Assembly: GCA_023512835.1 (NCBI GenBank)
Contig: CM042092.1
Location: forward strand, 55,207,097-55,271,096
DNA: 64,000 nucleotides
Direction of reading: 5' to 3'
Origin: Taxillus chinensis
Taxonomy: Eukaryota; Streptophyta; Magnoliopsida; Santalales; Loranthaceae
Shown here: positions 40,101 to 50,700 of the stretch, one piece after another
Layout: each line of letters opens with the position of its first letter
Position numbering within the stretch: position 1 is the first letter of the stretch
Position numbers and translations under genes: made by a program
The notes under the pieces: model-generated
Told to the model about the DNA's origin: nothing
The model's database searches: none
What the model saw: the letters and a program-made list of their open reading frames with translations, nothing else

Positions 40101-41074
40101 CATTCGGCAAAACGATGCTTGTGAAGCCATTTTTTGAATCCTTTATGGATATTACATTTCGTTGACTGATTGATCTACCCAATGCATCATAAATCTACAA
40201 AACAACCAACCTAAATCTAAGGATTCGAGCCTTTTGACTCCTGATGGAACCAAAAAGTGTGTTTATCTACTTTAATAGGGTGTTTGACATCGGGTAATAA
40301 TTGTACGATAAAAACTCCATTAGACCTAGTATTTGAAGTAAGTCGTCACCGTAGAGTACGTCACATCAAGCGAACCATGCTCGTTATGTCTCCTTTGAAT
40401 CCTTTATGGATTTTAGATTTTGTTGTTTGACCAATCCACCAAATGCATCCCAAATCAACTAAATAACCAAACCAAACCTAAAAATCAACCATTCTGATTT
40501 ATAATTGAGGCAAAATGTGGATTTGTTGATTATAATGGAGTCTTTGAGCCCAGGTATTCTATATTGATAATAGTGGATTAGAGACAGCGTTGGAAGTACT
40601 TCCCAGCCACGGAGTATGTCACATTCGGCAAAACGATGCTTGTGAAGCCATTTTTTGAATCCGTTATGGATATTACATTTCGTTGACTGATTGATCTACC
40701 CAATGCATCATAAATCTACAAAACAACCAACCTAAATCTAAGGATTCGAGCCTTTTGACTCCTGGTGGAACCAAAAAGTGTGTTTATCTACTTTAATAGG
40801 GTGTTTGACATCGGGTAATAATTGTACGATAAAAACTCAATTAGACCTAGTATTTGAAGTAAGTCGTCACCGTAGAGTACGTCACATTAAGCGAACCATG
40901 CTCGTTATGTCTCCTTTGAATCCTTTATGGATTTTAGATTTTGTTGTTTGACCAATCCACCAAATGCATCCCAAATCAACTAAATAACCAAACCAAACCT
41001 CAAAATCAACCATTCTGATTTATAATTGAGGCAAAATGTGGATTTGTCGATTATAATGGAGTCTTTGAGCCCGT
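13168..41074. repeat. 521-bp satellite array, about 53.5 copies
   Basis: Head-to-tail copies with a 521-bp period; for example GTGTTTATCTACTT starts at 13168, 13690 and 14211. From 13168 to about 34,000 the copies are nearly identical, with only isolated variants: one-base insertions near 13496 and 31210, and C-to-T at 23115, 27804 and 32493. From about 34,000 to 41,074 each unit carries several changes. Each unit is an old dimer. The stretch around GAGTACGTCAC is echoed about 258 bp later around GAGTATGTCAC, followed by a shared TTTGAATCCTTTATGGAT and an ACCAAxC-rich tail. No conserved reading frame runs through the units. The size, uniformity and invading elements fit a centromeric or pericentromeric satellite, but nothing here proves centromere function. 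Confidence 0.97.
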
Positions 41075-42583
41075 TGACAGACAAAATTTTTAGCCTCTCT
41101 AAAAGAGCTAGCTAATGTCGTTAAATCCTTCTTCAAAATAATAAATTCCCTAAGTTTGCACTAAAAGAATAGCAGCAAGAAAGGGGTCGAACCCACAGGG
41201 ATTAGCCTAGTTCTCTAGTTCTCAAATCAAATCACCCAATTACTCTTGTTCTATAAAATGTCTTGGCAAAAAGTTTTCTTTTTTAAACTAAAGATCTAAT
41301 TTTTATTTGGTTTTCTGAATAAACAAAGAAAGTAAGTTGATTTTAGGATTAAGATTCAAGGATTAAAAGCATCTAGGGTCACAATTTCACCTCCCTATGT
41401 TATCTCTACTGGTTCATGGTATTAGGGTTGTCTGATTGAAAACATGCTAAACATAAGCCAAGGACAACAAATGGTCATTGAGGTCCTTTTAAGAGTTGTA
41501 TGCCAGAATGGTCATCAAAACACACAAACATGCAAAGCCAATAAATCATACTTGCAAAAGGATAATGATCACACCAATTACAAATAAGTTATGAATCTCA
41601 ATCCGCCCCAGGACTAGGGCTAAGAATACCAAGGTGTACATCCAAAGATAGAATTAAGAACAGATTCATAAAACATGCAAAACTCAATCATCCAAACCCA
41701 AATATTCATAAACACAGCAAAGCAACAAGGGGGCTACATTGCTCCCCTAGATTAAAAGAACTACTCACGCATGATTACAAGCAAACACATAGCAAGAAAA
41801 GCTCAACATCTTCTTCTTGATCACGCGCACAAGAAAGCTTCAAATCTAGGCTCCAAAATCCGCGACGGCTGCTGCGACGGCTGCGACCGGCTGCTCTCCT
41901 AGGTCAAGGAGCACCTCCAAGTCGTGGAGCCTCTCTCTCTCTAAAACGTGTAGGGGGGTTAGGCTTGCATAGCAGAGGGCGTGGATGCTGTATTTATAGA
42001 GTTTGGATGGGCTTTGAGGTGTGTAACCTAGCCCACTTATCAAAACGGCGTAGTTTTGATAAGTGACACTCGAAACATTAAAAACTCTATCTTCCATCCA
42101 CAATTTGGACTTGGGCCTTCAGGAACAAATGATCAGCATGGAAAAACGATTGGATCGGTCCAAAAATATCTCTGCACGCCAATTTGCACGTGATATGGTG
42201 AATTCACGTGCACCTCCAAATCAGCTCAAACTTCTCCCCAAGCTTCCTTGCATCCTGTAGAGGCCTGAGAGGCAAAAATAGGCTTGCACGTGAATTGGGT
42301 GAATTCACGTTCAGCTCCAAATGCTCTGAAATTTCTGTGGTAGGTAGTTGACATCATTCTAAGAAACTTTTGTTTTTGCACGCAAATTGTTTGAGGCCAT
42401 CTACTATGTCAAAAGTGAGGTCCAAAATCTGCCAAAACAGACTTAAAAACGCATGTATTTGCAACTAGCATCTTCTTAGGGGTTAGAGCAAATATATATC
42501 ATATATGAGGCAATAAGGCTCTAATCATGCTCTTAAACATCCTAAATAAACACTAGAATAACGGCATAAAATGCACGTTATCA
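41075..42583 (-). repeat. Element A 3' LTR (1509 bp)
   Basis: On the minus strand it starts TGATAACGTGC and ends GTCTGTCA. A TATA box (CTATAAATA) lies at 41991-41999. Three CACGTG G-boxes lie upstream of it at 42187, 42205 and 42287. A CT-rich microsatellite follows the predicted transcript start (near 41932-41942). It differs from the other LTR by small indels and about 1% substitutions by eye. An 85-codon ORF at 41846-42103 crosses the TATA box and is not a gene. Confidence 0.9.
41991..41999 (-). promoter_or_regulatory. TATA box of Athila LTR (element A, 3')
   Basis: CTATAAATA on the minus strand, with G-boxes 190-300 bp upstream. The equivalent boxes are at 47133-47141 in the 5' LTR and 56099-56107 in element B. 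Confidence 0.65.
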
Positions 42584-44180
42584 AATACACCACACTTGAA
42601 CCATTGCTTGTCCTCAAGCAAAAACATACAAGCATGCAAAAATAAAATAAACACGCAGTCAAACAGAAGAAAAATAAAATAACAATCAAGGAGAATCATG
42701 GTTTCCTAAGCATGCAACTCTATCATGATGAAATGGGAATTTAAGCATCAAAATGAGTCATAACTTAGTTCATTCATGTCCATATCCCTAGTCCAACAAC
42801 CATGCAATATCACCACTTAAATTTCGAGATATGAGCAAGCAATCCATGATAAAATAGCACCTAGTTTCCCTTTAAGTTCTTACCAAGGATAAGCGACCTC
42901 ACTCAAATATAATAATTCTCAAGCCCAATACCTATCAATGAACAATGGATGGAAAACTCTATCTCTACACTCGCCATCGGCTATTGATTAAGTACTTGCC
43001 AAGCAATCATGAGAGTTCCCTATTGTGCTCATCAAAGAAAACACACTCACTATTCTACTTTATTTGAACTCACACGCTAGTCTAAACTCAATAACCTCAC
43101 ACTCCATTTTAATAACTGATAAAACAAAATCATGAGCTAAAGAATTGAGCTCAACACTCTCAAAACAAAACACAATTCAGCCAATGTGGCTTCACAAATC
43201 TAAACAATCACACATAAACATCAAGCCATTGTGGCTTTTATTCTGAGTCTTTTTTTTTTTTTCTTTTTTCACAATCACACATAAACATCAAGCCATTGTG
43301 GCTTTTATTCTGATTTTTTCTTTTTCTTTTTTTTTTTTTTTAAGTAATAACCTTACAAGGTTGCATTTTATGCTCTCCCTTGATGGATTATTCACTCTTT
43401 TTTTTTACTCACATAACACATAAATAAGACTGATTTTTCTAATGCAAACCCCTTGCCATTTTGCTACATAAGGAGAGACAAAATAATTCATTGATTCTCA
43501 CATCCCATTTTCCAATTAAGTGATGGCTTTTTCACATTCTATATCACAGCCTTTTCCAATAATATCACACAATAAAGAAAAGAATGCAAAGACAGTCACA
43601 ATGACTCAGAGGTCTTGCATCCTAACTCCACACCAAACACTGAGCACTAATAAGTAATCACATGCTTACTTGACTCCTACCATTAAATAACCAATGTTGA
43701 ATGCAAGAAGAGTATCAAATCAAACTATTACCCAAAAACCATAAATGTCACTCAATGGCTAAAAAGAAGCTGTTCTCATTTTTCATTTCTTTTTCACTCA
43801 ACTTTAAGGGTTACTTAGGTCTATCATAGCATTTCATGCTCAGCTAATATTCAAAACTCAGCTCCAAAAACATGGTGATATCATTCAAGAGATATAGACA
43901 TGATTAAACCAATTCAGAGCACATTTTAACTACTTTAACACCCTTATCACAACATGATACTAATGTGGCATAAAAATTAAATTTTAAGCCAAAATTGCAT
44001 ACTTAATATCCATGCCTCCACAAGCAAATCATTCAAGCAAACGACTCAAACAATCATGCAACTAAAAACAAATTTTTTTTTTTAAATAAAACATGCAATC
44101 ACAACATAAAAGACAAGCAAGTGGCTCAAGTCACTCCCATACACCACACTTAAAATATGCTATGTCCTCATGGCATAAAA
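42584..44180 (-). other. Element A non-coding 3' region
   Basis: This 1.6-kb stretch lies between the last coding remnant and the 3' LTR. It is AT-rich, has poly-T tracts near 43248, 43320 and 44071, and shows no ORF of note. It is nearly the same as 56691-58140 in element B. Next to the LTR the minus strand reads AAGTGTGGTGTATT, the probable but degenerate polypurine tract. A local duplication of about 60 bp (43206-43265 and 43266-43325, around CATCAAGCCATTGTGGC) is present here but single in element B. Confidence 0.7.
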
Positions 44181-44203
44181 TAGGGAGTAGGAAAATACTT
44201 ACC

Positions 44204-44363
44204 TCTCAGTTGGCAAGCTGTAATAGTAGATGACATTGGCCACCATTCGTCGCACCTGAGCCACAAAGTCAACCGACGTCTCGCCGCGCACTTCCCAAGT
44301 TTCTCTCCCTTGCAGAATAGCCATCATGTAGTAGCAAGCAAAGATCCCACTGGAGTGATTTTT
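44204..44363 (-). pseudogene. Tail of Ulp1-like ORF, element A
   Basis: On the minus strand this encodes a C-terminal stretch closely like that of element B: a GIFACYYM-type segment, then a GRETWEVRGETS run, and the ending VRRMVANVIYYY. The deletion on its upstream side removed the catalytic Cys codon and everything before it, so only about 50 residues remain. It is a useful marker of how element A was derived from a B-like parent. Confidence 0.65.
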
Positions 44364-44588
44364 GTGTGGAAGCCTTTGAAGATGGCCTCTCTTTATTAGT
44401 TAAGAAAGAAGCAAAGTCTCCTGCACAATGGTTAGCTTGCAAACAATTTATTGAATAAAATAAATAAAAGAAAATAACATAAAATAAAACATAGCAATAA
44501 ACATTGGGTTGCCTCCCAACCAGCGCTTTATTTAAGGTCTCGTAGCTAGACCTTGTCATACTAAACTCAACCAATGTATGAAAGGCTT
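44364..44588 (-). other. Post-integrase scar of element A
   Basis: This holds short blocks that in element B lie on both sides of the internal promoter (near 60700-60735 and 61300-61435), joined by deletions. The block around 44500-44530 reads AAGCGCTGGTTGGGAGGC on the minus strand, a typical spacer after Athila integrase. The TATA box used in element B is absent here. Confidence 0.6.
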
Positions 44589-45970
44589 TCATCCTTGCAT
44601 TGTAAACCTCATGATCTCATAGACCATAGCAATCGGATGAATGAACCGCTGTGGAAGCCACTTGAACTCCTGATTCAATTGTTGATAGGGAGACACCTCC
44701 ACAAACTTATGGTTCTCCTTCCTCTCATTCCATCGAGGTGGTAACACAAATTCAACATACTCCACAATTGGAGTAGTCATGATGCACGCATGGTTACCTC
44801 CCTTGTCAAGCACTTCCTTCTCTTGTATAAGGGAAGATGATTCCAAAGCAAACATAGTAGTGGTGGGCTCATGTAGCTTGTCTTCATAAAGAGTACCTTG
44901 GTTTGATGTGCCTTCAGATATGAGAATTATAGCATCATCATCCAAGATTTGTTGCTTGCATCCTTGGGTTGTCATTTACTTGGTTTCTCATGTTCTTCTA
45001 ACACCCCAGAACAATTCAAGTCTTCCTCTTCTTCTTGGATAGAAAAATTGTCCTCATAAGCTCCAACCATGGGAAGAGTTGAAGTAGATACATCGCATGG
45101 GCTATTAAATTGTGGTGGAGGGACCACCTCATCATAATGAAACATTGCCCTTTTATCCACCTCTTGTTCTATAGCAGCATTAATGGTTTGACCATCTAGA
45201 ATGCAAGCTTCATCTTCAGAATCATTATTAGCGAGAAAACTCCCATTCTTGTGAGGCAGATGTCAAAGATTGATACATGGAAGTTGGGGTGATGGCTTTG
45301 CAATTCTCTTCAGTTTTTATCTCTATGTCATCAGCAAAGGAGTGAGATGAGACTCCAGTATTTGCATTTTGAGCCATACTCATCAATAATTGCTCCATAT
45401 TTTTCATGGTAGTCTCCATACGTCCTAGCCTTTCATTCAAATCCTTTACCTCTCTTCTGGTTTCTTCATCTTCAACTTGGGGCTGCCACTCTTGTTGTTG
45501 ATATGGACAATAATTGCCATAGAGTGGGGCTTCATAGTAAGTTTCATCTTGATATTGCCCAACCCATCTATTCTCGAATATCCATTGAAGAAACCATTAA
45601 ACTCCTCAGGTGGTGGCTCTTGTGGATAGTAGTCACCCTCAGGTTGGGTGTAAGTTGGCCATACTTCTCTACCATCTCCATTAATACTCCCACCATAACA
45701 AGGAGGCTCCTGGTATGAATAACTGCTTGTGGGAGGATCATGGACAGTGCAATCCCAAGCACTATATGAAAATTGATCTGCTGCATGGCCTGGAACATAA
45801 ACATGTTGGTCTGCCATCATTGAATTCTCCTCATCTCTCCCTTGGTTTTCCCACAAATATTTGTTGCCTTGGATCATCCTTTCCAAACATTGTTCCATGG
45901 TTAGCTCCTCCTCATCTCCAAACTGTCTATCCATTGGAGTGCTGTTCAGGTTCTGGATTAAAGGACACAA
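44589..45970 (-). pseudogene. Gag-like region of element A, frameshifted
   Basis: The first coding region after the primer site. It starts with the ATG at 45970. The acidic, Gln/Pro/Tyr-rich first segment is followed, after a frameshift near 45575, by a helical stretch containing NERLGRMETTMKNMEQLL. That stretch resembles the coiled-coil tail of Athila gag. Another frame change lies near 45240, and an ATGA overlap at 44972-44975 marks a further one. No zinc knuckle, aspartic protease or capsid core motif is seen, so this may be only the C-terminal part of gag. Its place, directly downstream of the primer site, supports gag over other options. I infer it to be inactive. Confidence 0.5.
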
Positions 45971-46187
45971 GTTCCCCTCATCGCATACACAACTAGCAAT
46001 ACCTCAAACACTTGATGTATGTTCCTGAAAAACAACAAGAACACACCCAGCAGCTCCGAACAATGCAAAATAAACAAATAAAAACGCAAACAAAAATAAT
46101 AGAAATTAAAAGACAAAATAAAACACCAAGATCAGAATTCAAACAATTTCACTCAATGTTGATTTTAAAAACTAGTCAACCGTTGAA

Positions 46188-46205
46188 TCCCCGGCAACGG
46201 CGCCA
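46188..46205 (-). other. Athila primer binding site (tRNA-Asp)
   Basis: On the minus strand this reads TGGCGCCGTTGCCGGGGA, three bases inside the 5' LTR end. It matches the tRNA-Asp primer site typical of Athila and Tat lineages and confirms the minus orientation. Confidence 0.93.
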
Positions 46206-46208
46206 ATT

Positions 46209-47725
46209 TGACAGACAAGATTTTTAGCCTCTCTAAAAGAGCTAGCTAATGTCGTTAAATCTCTCTTCAAAATAATAAATTCCCTAAGTTTGCACTAAAA
46301 GAATAGCAGCAAGAAAGGGGTCGAACCCACAGGGATTAGCCTAGTTCTCTAGTTCTCAAATCAAATCACCCAATTACTCTTGTTCTATAAAATGTCTTGG
46401 CAAAAAGTTTTCTTTTTTAAACTAAAGATCTAATTTTTATTTGGTTTTCTGAATAAACAAAGAAAGTAAGTTGATTTTAGGATTAAGATTCAAGGATTAA
46501 AAGCATCTAGGGTCACAATTTCACCTCCCTATGTTATCTCTCCTGGTTCATGGTATTAGGGTTGTCCGATTGAAAACATGCTAAACACAAGCCAAGGACA
46601 ACAAATGGTCATTGAGGTCCTTTTAAGAGTTGTATGCCAAGAATGGTCATCTAAACACACAAACATGCAAAGCCAATAAATCATACTTGCAAAAGGATAA
46701 TGATCACACCAATTACAAATAAGTTATGAATCTCAATCCGCCCCGGACTAGGGCTAAGAATACCAAGGTGTACATCCAAAGATAGAATTAAGAACAAATT
46801 CATAAAACATGCAAAACTCAATCATCCAAACCCAAATATTCATAAACACAAGCAAAGCAACAAGGGGGCTACATTGCTCCCCTAGATTAAAAGAACTACT
46901 CACGCATGATTACAAGCAAACACATAGCAGGAAAGCTCAACATCTTCTTCTTGATCACGCGCACAAGAAAGCTTCAAATCCAGGCTCCAAAATCCGCGAC
47001 GGGCTGCTGCGGCACGGCTGCGACGGCTGCTCTCCTAGGTCAAGGAGCACCTCCAAGTCGTGGAGCCTCTCTCTCTCTCTAAAAACGTGTAGGGGGGGGT
47101 TAGGCTTGCATAGCATAGGGCGTGGATGCTTGTATTTATAGAGTTTGGATGGGCTTTGAGGTGTGTAACCTAGCCCACTTATCAAAATGGCGTAGTTTTG
47201 ATAAGTAACACTCGAAACATTAAAAACTCTATCTTCCATCCACAATTTGGACTTGGGCCTTCAGGAACAAATGATCGGCATGGAAAAACGATTGGATCGG
47301 TCCAAAAATATCTCTGCACGCCAATTTGCACGTGATATGGTGAATTCACGTGCACCTCCAAATCAGCTCAAACTTCTCCCCAAGCTTCCTTGCATCCTGT
47401 AGAGGCCTGAGAGGCAAAAATAGGCTTGCACGTGAATTGGGTGAATTCACGTTCAGCTCCAAATGCTCTGAAATTTCTGTGGTAGGTAGATGACATCATT
47501 CTAAGAAACTTTTGTTCTTGCACGCAAATTGTTTGAGGCCCTCTACTATGTCAAAAGTGAGGTCCAAAATCTGCCAAAACGACTTAAAAAACGCATGTAT
47601 TTGCAACTAGCATCTTCTTAGGGGTTAGAGCAAATATATATCATATATGAGGCAATAAGGCTCTAATCATGCTCTTAAACATCCTAAATAAACACTAGAA
47701 TAACGGCATAAAATGCACGTTATCA
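46209..47725 (-). repeat. Element A 5' LTR (1517 bp)
   Basis: The partner of 41075-42583, with the same TG...CA ends on the minus strand and TATA box at 47133-47141. It adjoins satellite at 47726. Differences from the 3' LTR include an extra CT repeat unit, a longer G run near 47092 and scattered substitutions. Confidence 0.9.
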
Positions 47726-50700
47726 TTGTTTGACCAATCCACCAAATGCATCCCAAATCAACTAAATAACCAAACCAAACCTCAAAATCAACCATTCCGA
47801 TTTATAATTGAGGCAAAATGTGGATTTGTCGATTATAATGGAGTCTTTGAGCCCGTGTATTCCATATTGATAATAGTGGATTAGAGACAACGTTGGAAGT
47901 ACCTCCCAGCCACGGAGTATGTCACATTCGGCAAAACGATGCTTGTGAAGCCATTTTTTGAATCCGTTATGGATATTACATTTCGTTGACTGATTGATCT
48001 ACCCAATGCATCATAAATCTACAAAACAACCAACCTAAATCTAAGGATTCGAGCCTTTTGACTCTGATGGAACCAAAAAGTGTGTTTATCTACTTTAATA
48101 GGGTGTTTGACATCGGGTAATAATTGTACGATAAAAACTCCATTAGACCTAGTATTTGAAGTAAGTCGTCACCGTAGAGTACGTCACATGAAGCGAACCA
48201 TGCTCGTTATGTCTCCTTTGAATCCTTTATGGATTTTAGATTTTGTTGTTTGACCAATCCACCAAATGCATCCCAAATCAACTAAATAACCAAACCAAAC
48301 CTCAAAATCAACCATTCGATTTATAATTGAGGCAAAATGTGGATTTGTCGATTATAATGGAGTCTTTGAGCCCGTGTATTCCATATTGATAATAGTGGAT
48401 TAGAGACAGCGTTGGAAGTACCTCCCAGCCACGGAGTATGTCACATTCGGCAAAACGATGCTTGTGAAGCCATTTTTTGAATCCTTTATGGATATTACAT
48501 TTCGTTGACTTATTGATCTACCCAATGCATCATAAATCTACAAAACAACCAACCTAAATCTAAGGATTCGAGCCTTTTGACTCCTAATGGAACCAAAAAG
48601 TGTGTTTATCTACTTTAATAGGTGTTTGACATCGGGTAATAATTGTACGATAAAAACTCCATTAGACCTAGTATTTGAAGTACGTCATCACCGTAGAGTA
48701 CGTCACATCAAGCGAACCATGCTCGTTATGTCTCCATTGAATCCTTTATGGATTTTAGATTTTGTTGTTTGACCAATCACCAAATGCATCCCAAATCAAC
48801 TAAATAACCAAACCAAACCTCAAAATCAACCATTCCGATTTATAATTGAGGCAAAATGTGGATTTGTCAATTATAATGGAGTCTTTGAGCCCGTGTATTT
48901 CATATTGATAATAGTGGATTAGAGACAGCGTTGGAAGTACCTCACAGCCACGGAGTATGTCACATTCGGCAAACGATGCTCGTGAAGCCTTTTCTTGAAT
49001 CCTTTATGGATATTACATTTCGTTGACTGATTGATCTACCCAATGCATCATAAATCTACAAAACAACCAACCTAAATCTAAGGATTCGAGCCTTTTGACT
49101 CATGATGGAACCAAAAAGTGTGTTTATCTACTTTAATAGGTGTTTGACATCGGGTAATAATTGTACGATAAAAACTCCATTAGACCTAGTATTTGAAGTA
49201 AGTCGTCACCGTAGAGTACGTCACATCAAGCGAACCATGCTCGTTATGTCTCCTTTGAATCCTTTATGGATTTTAGATTTTGTTGTTTGACCAATCCACC
49301 AAATGCATCCCAAATCAACTAAATAACCAAACCAAACCTCAAAATCAACCATTCCGATTTATAATTGAGGCAAAATGTTGATTTGTCGATTATAATGGAG
49401 TCTTTGAGCCCGTGTATTTCATATTGATAATAGTGGATTAGAGACAGGCTTGGAAGTACCTCACAGCCACGGAGTATGTCACATTCGGCAAACGATGCTC
49501 GTGAAGCCATTTTTTGAATCCTTTATGGATATTACATTTCGTTGACTGATTGATCTACCCAATGCATCATAAATCTACAAAACAACCAACCTAAATCTAA
49601 GGATTCGAGCCTTTTGACTCCTGATGGAACCAAAAAGTGTGTTTATCTACTTTAATAGGGTGTTTGACATCGGGTAATAATTGTACGATAAAAACTCCAT
49701 TAGACCTAGTATTTGAAGTAAGTCGTCACCGTAGAGTACGTCACATCAAGCGAACCATGCTCGTTATGTCTCCTTTGAATCCTTTATGGATTTCAGATTT
49801 TGTTGTTTGACCAATCCACCAAATGCATCCCAAATCAACTAAATAACCAAACCAAACCTCAAAATCAACCATTCTGATTTATAATTGAGGCAAAATGTGG
49901 ATTTGTCGATTATAATGGAGTCTTTGAGCCCGTGTATTCCATATTGATAATAGTGGATTAGAGACAAGCGTTGGAAGTACCTCACGACCACGGATTATGT
50001 CACATTCGGCAAAACGATGCTTGTGAAGCCATTTTTTGAATCCTTTATGGATATTACATTTCGTTGACTGATTGATCTACCCAATGCATCATAAATCTAC
50101 AAAACAACCAACCTAAATCTAAGGATTCGAGCCTTTTGACTCATGATGGAACCAAAAAGTGTGTTTATCTACTTTAATAGGTGTTTGACATCGGGTAATA
50201 ATTGTACGATAAAAACTCCATTAGACCTAGTATTTGAAGTACGTCATCACCGTAGAGTACGTCACATCAAGCGAACCATGCTCGTTATGTCTCGTTTGAA
50301 TCCTTTATGGATTTTAGATTTTGTTGTTTGACCAATCCACCAAATGCATCCCAAATCAACTAAATAACCAAACCAAACCTCAAAATCAACCATTCCGATT
50401 TATAATTGAGGCAAAATGTGGATTTGTTAATTATAATGGAGTCTTTGAGCCCGTGTATTTCATATTGATAATAGTGGATTAGAGACAGCGTTGGAAGTAC
50501 CTCACAGCCACGGAGTATGTCACATTCGGCAAACGATGCTCGTGAAGCCTTTTTTTGAATCCTTTATGGATATTACATTTCGTTGACTGATTGATCTACC
50601 CAATGCATCATAAACTACAAAACAACCAACCTAAATCTAAGGATTCGAGCCTTTTGACTCCTGATGGAACCAAAAAGTGTGTTTATCTACTTTAATAGGG

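Larger units (their letters stand above)
41075..47725 (-). mobile_element. Athila-type element A, internally deleted
   Basis: A minus-strand Ty3/gypsy element with both LTRs (41075-42583 and 46209-47725), a tRNA-Asp primer site and a 3.6-kb interior. Compared with element B it lacks reverse transcriptase, RNase H, integrase and nearly all of the env-position ORF. What remains is a broken gag-like region, a scar after integrase, the last part of the Ulp1-like ORF, and the long non-coding 3' region. Two deletions are clear against B: one joins B-equivalents of about 58408 and 60692, and one joins about 60735 and 61300. The flanking satellite bases show no target duplication. It could move only with enzymes supplied by another element. 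Confidence 0.85.

Noticed and set aside
13168..41074. CRISPR-like regular array
   Set aside because: Units are 521 bp with no alternating unique spacers, and the context is a plant genome. It is a satellite.
41846..42103. 85-codon ORF in the Athila LTR (also at 46955-47245)
   Set aside because: It runs across the TATA box and a CT microsatellite, and the copies differ by frame-changing indels.
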